The notes under the pieces are model-generated. The model worked only from the letters and a program-made list of their open reading frames with translations. It was not told the origin of the DNA and did not search any database. This document shows, in pieces, positions 48,965-64,000 of a DNA stretch of 64,000 nt. Source of the DNA: Polyporus tsugae (taxonomy: Eukaryota > Basidiomycota > Agaricomycetes > Polyporales > Polyporaceae); assembly GCA_024305745.1 (NCBI GenBank), contig JAHRBS010000017.1, forward strand, positions 1 through 64,000. Reading direction: 5' to 3'. The first letter of the stretch is position 1. Every line of letters starts with the position of its first letter. The translations under genes and the position numbers were made by a program.

Positions 48965-49987
48965 TTATATAAAAATATTAAAAATTTCCTCGAGTCTAGG
49001 TTCTAAGATCATAATGTAAACTATTAGTTGCGGTACCACAGCTAAAAAGATCCAAATTAAACTTATTTTTAAATAATAAGCTTGTAATGTTCTTCTTAGG
49101 TTAATTAATTTGGCTAACCTTGGGTATCGGTGTACCAAGTTAAATTTATTAATAAGGTAATCACCATATAGTGTTAATATAATGGAGATCGTATGACTTA
49201 AGACTAAACTATTTAATAAGATACCAGCAAAAGCTAATAGTTCTTCTGTAGATAATGAATTTAAAAAAGATTGTAAATCAAAGTCGAGTACACTACTTTC
49301 TGATGGTTTAGCACCACTAAAGTAATCTCTCATAGCTTGTTCACATTCTTTTTGGGTATTAGATGCTTCTAACATTTCTTTTTTATATTTTGCTTCTAAG
49401 TTTATTAGGGTTTCTTCATCTTTAGTCAAAGAAGCTCCAGATTTTTTAGCTTTAAGCTGTTCGATTTTGTTTAATTCATCAAAAGTTAAAGTTACTTTTT
49501 CTTTTGAGTTAACGTAATTTTTAGCTATAGAGATGATTGCATCATATTTTTCATGTTCTTCAGTTCCCTTTGTCCCCTTTTCTGTTTCTAATTTTAGAAT
49601 ATGAGCTTTATGTATGCTTATTTCTTCTCTTTGAATTTGGACGGTAGATTTCAGGTTGTTTATAACCAATTCTTGATCGTTTTCTTTTGAGGTTGCAATT
49701 GTTTGAGAATCGTTTTCTTTTGAAGTTGTATTAGGTTTAGAATTAGTTTTAGTAGAAGACCATCTATCGATTAAACTTTGGTATGCAATTAACGCAGGCC
49801 CATAAATAGTAAAGACATCTCTTATAGCTTTGGTCCCTTTACCACTACTTTGTAGTAGAGGTTTACTATAACTTCTTATAATAATTTTATTCTCTAATGA
49901 GAGTAAATAAATAGTAATTAATATAAAAAGAATTAAAAAGAATAGCTTTATTATTAAACTTATACTAAATAGTGTATCGTTTTCCAT
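48965..49987 (-). CDS. Hypothetical membrane/coiled-coil protein (340 aa)
   Basis: ATG at 49987 (MENDTLFSIS). One N-terminal membrane helix (~10-32, LIIKLFFLILFILITIYLL), a Ser/Thr/Asn-rich segment with a repeated TSKEND (~85-110), a long charged coiled-coil region (~115-225), then two C-terminal hydrophobic helices (~245-270 and ~310-335). No enzyme motif; I do not recognise the family. The start abuts dispersed repeat copy 3. Codon use is less AT-biased than the spacers. Plasmid origin is plausible. Confidence 0.6.
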   Translation of the reverse strand: MENDTLFSISLIIKLFFLILFILITIYLLSLENKIIIRSYSKPLLQSSGKGTKAIRDVFTIYGPALIAYQSLIDRWSSTKTNSKPNTTSKENDSQTIATSKENDQELVINNLKSTVQIQREEISIHKAHILKLETEKGTKGTEEHEKYDAIISIAKNYVNSKEKVTLTFDELNKIEQLKAKKSGASLTKDEETLINLEAKYKKEMLEASNTQKECEQAMRDYFSGAKPSESSVLDFDLQSFLNSLSTEELLAFAGILLNSLVLSHTISIILTLYGDYLINKFNLVHRYPRLAKLINLRRTLQAYYLKISLIWIFLAVVPQLIVYIMILEPRLEEIFNIFI

Positions 49988-49994
49988 ATTGAAT

Positions 49995-50255
49995 GATTTA
50001 TTAATTAACGTTGGTTAATTTATTTTTACTTTTCATAACTGAGCTATTTAAAATAGCTACCTTATTTATCCATTGTATTCAAGGTAATATACATTCGTTT
50101 TACCCCTTTTCTACTAATTATTTAATAGTGAATATAATGTTTTATAAAATATTTATAAGATTGATAAATAAAGTTTTAAGCTAATAGATAATTCATAATT
50201 TATTTTTATACTTATATATAAATTAATTTTTTAGCTTTATAGGGATAAAGGGGGA
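49995..50255. repeat. Dispersed repeat, copy 3
   Basis: The cleanest copy of the ~260-base repeat shared with 1795-2085 and 4468-4735. It fills the gap between the nad4 stop and the start of the 340-aa ORF, so it may hold a 3' processing signal of nad4 and/or a promoter. Confidence 0.85.
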
Positions 50256-50266
50256 AAATTGGTAAA

Positions 50267-53200
50267 TTATATTTTATATAATAAAGAACTTACAGATAAG
50301 TGAAGAGAATCTAAGATAACATTAGGGAAAATACCTAAAATAATAGTAGGTATTAATAAAGCTATTAATAAATTAAATTCTAATCTTGTTATATCTTGTA
50401 CTGGTTTTAAATGAGGAGAATATAATCCATAAGATAATCTATTATATAAGTAAATAGAATAACAAGCTGAAAATACTATACCTGTAGCACCGAAAGCTGC
50501 TACTATAGGACTATTATCCCAAATACCAATTAAAGATAATTGTTCACCTAAGAAATTTAAAGATAAAGGTATACCAGTATTAGCTAAAGTAAAGATAAAG
50601 AATAAAATAGTGAATACAGGCATATAAGTCACTAAACCTCTCATATAATGAATAATTCTTGTTCCTGTTCTTTCATAAATGATTCCACCTACACATATGA
50701 ATAATGCTGGAGAAACAAAACCATGTGCTAAAGATAATAATATTGCACCTTCAATACCTTGTATACTGTTAGAGAATAAACCTAAAACAACTACACTCAT
50801 GTGAGCTATACTTGAATAAGCGATTAAAGATTTAGTATCTTGTTGTACAATAGTAGCTAAAGATGAATAAATTAAAGTAACTACTGCAATAGTTTGAACT
50901 AAAGGTCCAAAATAATGGCTTGCATCAGGGAGAAAATTAATTAAAACTCTTATATAACCATAAGTAGCAAATTTCAATATAGTTCCAGCTAATAATATAG
51001 ATCCAGCTAAAGGACTATCAGCATGAGCTCTATATAACCAACCAGTTAAAGGCCATAATGGAGTTTTAACTGCAAATGCTAAGAAAAATGCTCAGGGTTA
51101 GGCCTTTTATCATTTCAGATACAGCTGGCTTATCTTCTCAATATGAATACAATTGTATACTGTTCTGAGAACATGATATTCATATTTTATTTAGGTGTTA
51201 AGCTAAAATCCGTCACCGGTGAACCGGACCATTTCTTAAAATTTCATATAACAATTTTATTGTTACTTAGAAGATCTTGTGGCGTTTGGCCTCTACGCTT
51301 TTACAATGATAGTTTCCAATCATTGACTTAGTTCGACGATATTCTTAAAGTAATTACTTGTTCTCACTTTAAGAGGTCTCTCGAGTTTGCCACTCAGAAA
51401 TAATTCATAGTAATAAACTCATTGTTCTTTAAATTTATTTGGAGTCTACACCTATTTTATACATCATACTACTACACATATATGGTATTATTAAAGGTCT
51501 AAGTTTTTCCATAGATTTACTTGAAATGTAAATAGTAGGTTGATTTCTTTGCATATGTATACTACATTTTAAGTTAAATTTATGTATTAAAATACTTATA
51601 ATAAATACACACTCTTGAATAGTAAAAGATTGAGTTTGGAGAGTCAGACCTTTATTAACTTTAGTACCATCTCCCATAATCCAATGGGCTAATGCTTCAT
51701 AAGTTAACATATTATATAAATCTAAAGGCACTACTTTATTTCCTTCTTGGTAAAACATATTATACCATTCGGTAAAACAAGGATAAACTCTAGTAGCAAA
51801 CATAACATTGGTCGTACCGTTAAGAGATGTTTTAGTTGTAATAGGTAATGATCTACTGTAATGAGAAAGTTTAGTATAAACTAACCAAAGATATTCAAAA
51901 TTAGTTTGTTTTAGGGCCAATAAAGTTTTACCAGATTTATTTTTATATAACCAACCATCTGACAAAAGAACCCCTAATATTATAGAATGTAAATGCACAG
52001 GGATTTGACACATTTCTCTAAGTTTTGAGGTAAAACCTTTATATTTTAGGGTAGAGCCCATAGAAGTAGGAGACAAATAAACGACTAAACTTTTACATTC
52101 TCTCCAAATATTTAAAGTGCTATTACTTGAATGAATTAATCTGTTGGTCATGTCTTTGGTAATGTCTTTTTCTACATTTTTATCAGTTAAACAAAAAATT
52201 TTTATTTGATACTTATTTTTAAGTATTATTTGTTTTATACTATATTTTCTTATAGTATTATGACTGCAATTAAGTGCCTCAGCTGCTTTTCTAATAGAAT
52301 CATAAGAATTTGTTACATTAGTATCTATATTAGTTATTTCAACTTTGTAACTATTCTTTAAATTTAAAGAAGCTAGATGTGCTTCCAATTTTGGTGATAG
52401 GCTCGCACTCAATTTAGGGTGGTTTGTAGCTAATTCCCCTTGGTTTTCTTTACGAAGAAAAGCAGCATTACTAATTCTAATCTTAGTCAAATTTGAATGT
52501 CTATAAACTGATCTTCTTTTTAAACCTTCTTCTGAGTGAGTATAACCTAAACCTGCATTATTTAAAATGTTATACTCAGGTTTAAGTAGATTAATGTAAT
52601 AATTTTCTTTTTCCCGTACAATCGATTTATCACAATATTCTAATATTTCCAATTTAAAATTTGAATATCCATTTTTTAACAAAGAGGAGTATATAATTGA
52701 ATTTTTTTTCCGTTTTTCTAAATGTGATAAATTGTAATAATCATAAAATCTATTTCTTAAATTAACTGAACATCCGATATAACTTTTTCCCGTTAAAAGA
52801 TTTACCCATCTGTATACTCCCGATTTATTTTTATTGTAAGAAATAATATCAAACTTTGAAATATCTGCATTTTCGTAAACTTTTACAGGGTTTAGATTAA
52901 ATTGATTAGAATTAGAATCACTATGATAGAAACGATTGGTTAATGCTAGTACTCCCTTAAATTTGATTAGTGTTAAATAAGGGATTCGGTATTGTGAAAA
53001 AGGTTTATAAAGAACATTACTAAAACTTCTCTTGCTGAAGGAGAGTGACAACCATAAAATTTTTTGACTTTCTAAACTTATTTCATTTAATGATATTAAT
53101 TGGAAATCTGTAGAACCTACATAACTATAAATTTGTAAAATAGCTAATAACATAAATAAAGATCCAGCTAAAGTATATAAAAAGAATAATAAAGCACTTC

Positions 53201-53675
53201 TTATTCTATTCACACCTGAACCGTATACTATAATAATGATAAATAATACAGGTAATACACTTTCAAAAAAGATATAAAATAAGAATAAGTCTAATACCAC
53301 AAATAATGCAATTTGTAAAGTTTCTAAGATTAAGAATGAAATTAAAAAGTATTTAACATTTTTGTATATATTTTTATAGTTTGATAATAATGCTATTGGT
53401 GTTATAAAGGTTGTCAATAACACATAATATAATGAAATCCCATCTATTCCTATATTAAAATGACAGAAACTTAATTCATTAAATTCTAATATAAATTGAT
53501 ACCCACTTATATTTGAATCAAATTGAACCCATAATAAAATAGAAATGAATAGATTAATTAAAGATGTTGATAAAGCTATTACTTTCATTCTTCCTTCATT
53601 TTGAGGGTTATTTTCTGGAATGAATAGTAATAACAGAGACCCGATTAAAGGTACAAGTAATAATGATATAAGCAT
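50267..53675 (-). CDS. nad4: NADH dehydrogenase subunit 4 (2 exons)
   Basis: Complex I proton-pumping subunit. Exon 1 53675-53050 (MLISLLLVPLIGSLLLLF ... SQKILW), exon 2 51092-50267 (AFFLAFAVKTPLWPLTGWLY ... SSLLYKI), joined inside the Leu codon of ILWLAFFLAF to 483 aa. Typical HADSPLAGSILLAG and QQDTKSLIAYSSIAHMSVV are present. The first in-frame ATG of exon 2 is 50977, but the exon clearly extends upstream. No frame errors. Confidence 0.95.
51093..53049 (-). mobile_element. nad4 intron, group I, carrying a chimeric endonuclease
   Basis: About 1.96 kb between ILWL and AFFLAF, with T before the 5' site and G at the 3' end. The ORF occupies the first ~1.6 kb. The remaining ~340 bases hold the presumed core, which I could not fold in detail. 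Confidence 0.8.
51435..53049 (-). CDS. GIY-YIG / LAGLIDADG fusion endonuclease in the nad4 intron
   Basis: In frame with nad4 exon 1; ~537 intron-encoded residues. First a GIY-YIG nuclease (SGVYRWVNLLTGKSYIGCSV, then LEILEYC and YYINLLKPEYNILNNAG), followed by NUMOD-type DNA-binding repeats (HSEEGLKRRS; DSIRKAAEALNCSHNTIRKY). Then comes a complete LAGLIDADG endonuclease with IILGVLLSDGWLYKN and EALAHWIMGDGTKVNKG. Both nuclease domains keep their key residues and the frame is continuous. Two unrelated homing nucleases in one polypeptide are rare. Confidence 0.88.
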
Positions 53676-53944
53676 AATTTATTTATTTATTTTAAATTCA
53701 TTTTTATCTAATGAATTTGAGTGTTATTCTCATTTGGTGAAAATATAAAATTATTTAAACTGAATATATTGATTTTAAATAAGAAAGAGTTTAAAAAAGA
53801 TAATAAGAATCTTTTTTTTTAAGGGTAATGTTTTGTAGTATATTATTAAGATATCGAACCCATAATATTTTTATGTTGTCCTAAACAGACTAAATATCAA
53901 TCAACAATTAATTTTTGTGCAATAATTAATTTAATTTATACTTT
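53676..53944. other. AT-rich spacer
   Basis: The region upstream of nad4; no gene seen. Confidence 0.4.
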
Positions 53945-54230
53945 ATTTATAATGAGTATAAAAAGATACTATACTATAACTCATAGTAATCATAATACCT
54001 AAACTTACTAATACAATAAATTCATAAATAATAAAATTAATTCTAATATTTTTATAAAGACCGATAAAATTAAAAATATAAAGACAACTTAACTACTGTA
54101 GGAGCAGATTCATCTAGATGAAAACCATAAGTATTTAACAACCCAAATAAATTTTTCAATTTAAAAATATTAACAAAAAATTTTAGGGGGGTATAATTGA
54201 TTATACAGAATAATATATTAATCACAGTTT
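53945..54230 (-). pseudogene. Second, shortened copy of the membrane ORF remnant at 45.9-46.3 kb
   Basis: The plus strand AATACAATAAATTCATAAAT and the following AATAAAATTAATTCTAATATT are identical to ~45985-46027. GTATTTAACAA and TATAATTGATTATAC near 54130-54210 match ~46228-46305. The middle (~80 bases) is missing and stops interrupt it. It lies between the cox1 3' end and nad4. Confidence 0.65.
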
Positions 54231-54234
54231 ATTT

Positions 54235-62624
<8,390 letters not shown>

Positions 62625-64000
62625 CAATTATTGTTGGTAATCTCATAAATTTTATTAAAAATTTACTATCATTACTCGCTTTAGTTTTAACTAAAGATCG
62701 GACTATTTCTTCATTCTTCCATTAAACTTGTGTCAGTAACTGTATTTTTGTTTGCTCATGTTTAATATAACACTATATTTAACTAGAAACCTAAGCCATA
62801 CTAAATCATTATTACCTTAATGGGGATTTAATAATATTTGATTTAATGTTTTAATTTTGACCTTATTTCTTGAAGTTTGGTAAAATCACCTTTATGTTTT
62901 ACATAAGACCTGGCCCAAACTCTATATTCAAGGGATTTAATTCCTTTCATAGTTCCATTAAAATATTTAATGATATTTTGAATTGCTCTAGAGTTTGTAG
63001 TTTCAATCGTATTAGATGGTTTTTTAAAATTAGTTTTTATTCCTAGTATACGTTCTATGGCACATAAAACTATTGAACATAAAATTTTAATGATTTTAAA
63101 ACCATGAACTATTTTATCTTTAGAAGAATTTATTAAATAAAAACTTCCTTTTGCTTCAGTAAATCCTATTAACCATGCTTTGGATATTACCCTTTTAGCA
63201 TCTTTAGTTTCAGATACTTTGTTATTAACTATTTCCCAAGCTGGAGAAAGATAACTTTTAGAAGGTACTTTTTTAACCAAAGCAAACATTAATTCATCTT
63301 GTTTAACTTTAGTTAGATTAATATCTTCTAATATTGTATAACCCTCCTTAAATTTCGAATAGTCAAAATACTTAGTAGTTAATAAAGGATATTTATCAAA
63401 TATGGGAAGTATATGAATTTTTATTTTTTTATTATCTGTAATTTTATAATAAAAATGATTAGTTTTAGATTTTTTAATTACACCTACTCCTAATCGTTTT
63501 TTAATAAAATATAACATTCTCTTGTTAGATTCATGTTGAAATAATTTAAAAACTAAAGACCATTCCCCATTTTTAGAAACTATTTGAAATGTTCCTTCTG
63601 CATCTGTAATTCCTACTAACCATTGATAAAATAATTCATCATTATCATTTAATGTTTGTTTTGTTATATTAAATTTCCTGCGACAAATAGCTCTAGAAGA
63701 ATGCTCTACGTTAAGTCTCTGATGGGTAGTTAATTTTACCCAGGCGAATTGTCCCCGTGCATATAACATTGTTACCACTCCATTTAAATTATAGAATAGG
63801 TAGTTAATTACGTTGAGGTATTTAAACTTCAATAAAGAAACATTTAATAAAACATAATGATTAAATTTATGTATTATATTATAAACCAATGTTGATGTTG
63901 TACACGATTTTCTATTTCCAATAATTAATAATATAGAACTTTTGCTAATTTTGTTTATAAAATTATATACTAGAACATAATCATCTATACCGGTATATAA
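62625..64000 (-). mobile_element. cox1 intron 1 of those seen, group I, cut by the window edge
   Basis: Ends in G just before TTATCCTCC, the codons of YPPLAG, a common cox1 intron site after GWT-V. GATCGGACTATTTCTTC (~62696) is a core S-type element after the ORF. The 5' exon lies beyond the window. Confidence 0.8.
62843..63889 (-). CDS. LAGLIDADG ORF in cox1 intron 1 (motif 2 altered)
   Basis: ATG at 63889; whether it is continuous with the upstream exon cannot be seen. The N-terminal part (NGVVTMLYARGQFAWVKLT) is hydrophobic or basic. Motif 1 WLVGITDAEGTFQIV is normal. Motif 2 reads WLIGFTEAKGSFYLI, with Lys in place of the acidic residue. 348 aa. Endonuclease activity is doubtful; a maturase role is possible. 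Confidence 0.83.
   Translation of the reverse strand: MVYNIIHKFNHYVLLNVSLLKFKYLNVINYLFYNLNGVVTMLYARGQFAWVKLTTHQRLNVEHSSRAICRRKFNITKQTLNDNDELFYQWLVGITDAEGTFQIVSKNGEWSLVFKLFQHESNKRMLYFIKKRLGVGVIKKSKTNHFYYKITDNKKIKIHILPIFDKYPLLTTKYFDYSKFKEGYTILEDINLTKVKQDELMFALVKKVPSKSYLSPAWEIVNNKVSETKDAKRVISKAWLIGFTEAKGSFYLINSSKDKIVHGFKIIKILCSIVLCAIERILGIKTNFKKPSNTIETTNSRAIQNIIKYFNGTMKGIKSLEYRVWARSYVKHKGDFTKLQEIRSKLKH

Overview
This window is a piece of a large, AT-rich fungal mitochondrial genome, most likely from a basidiomycete (Agaricomycetes-type; inference). The evidence is the gene set (cox1, cox2, cox3, nad4, nad4L, nad5, atp6, rns, rnl, a tRNA cluster), genes on both strands, many group I introns with LAGLIDADG or GIY-YIG homing endonucleases, and integrated linear-plasmid genes (two family-B DNA polymerases and one phage-type RNA polymerase). 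TGA is read as Trp (code 4): conserved or necessary Trp positions in the rpo and in a nad5 intron ORF are TGA. cob, nad1, nad3, nad6, atp8, atp9 and a complete nad2 are not seen, so the genome continues beyond the window.

Layout. 1-6.2 kb: noncoding and decayed sequence, a frameshift-ridden cox2 on the minus strand, a second degenerate cox2 3' end, and several tRNAs. 6.3-7.9 kb: rns (minus). 8.2-11.3 kb: remnant of a plasmid-like module (Asn/Gln-rich membrane protein, an Arg-type tRNA and a coiled-coil ORF). 11.8-19.6 kb: nad5 (5 exons, 4 introns) and nad4L, overlapping by one base. 19.8-22.2 kb: cox3 with one intron. 23.6-27.0 kb: rnl with a short ORF-less intron. 27.0-32.5 kb: plasmid block 1 (dpo, a membrane ORF, a 311-aa ORF and a second C-terminal copy of it). 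32.9-36.3 kb: atp6, a dead homing endonuclease, trnS, a nad2-fragment fusion ORF, and a second atp6 C-terminus. 36.5-46.3 kb: plasmid block 2 (coiled-coil ORF, Asn/Gln-rich ORFs, dpo, hairpin, convergent broken rpo, membrane remnants). 46.5-48.1 kb: ten tRNAs on the minus strand. 49-50 kb: a 340-aa ORF and a dispersed repeat. 50.3-53.7 kb: nad4 with one intron. 54.2-64 kb: the 3' two thirds or more of cox1 with seven introns, the first cut by the window edge.

How it fits together. The respiratory genes are ordinary, and apart from cox2 their exons join in frame. Most of the unusual content is mobile: intron homing endonucleases, an atp6-associated element that appears to have replaced the gene's 3' end, and at least two plasmid-derived blocks. 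A motif close to TATCTATTCTTAA lies 15-50 bases upstream of six plasmid-type ORFs and may be the promoter of the plasmid RNA polymerase. A divergent pair (coiled-coil ORF / Asn-Gln-rich membrane ORF) occurs twice in opposite orientation and is the best candidate here for an undescribed plasmid module.

Limits. Exon and rRNA ends were set by eye from protein continuity and group I rules (U before the 5' site, G at the 3' end). Sequence in the first ~6 kb looks error-prone or decayed, so calls there are weak.
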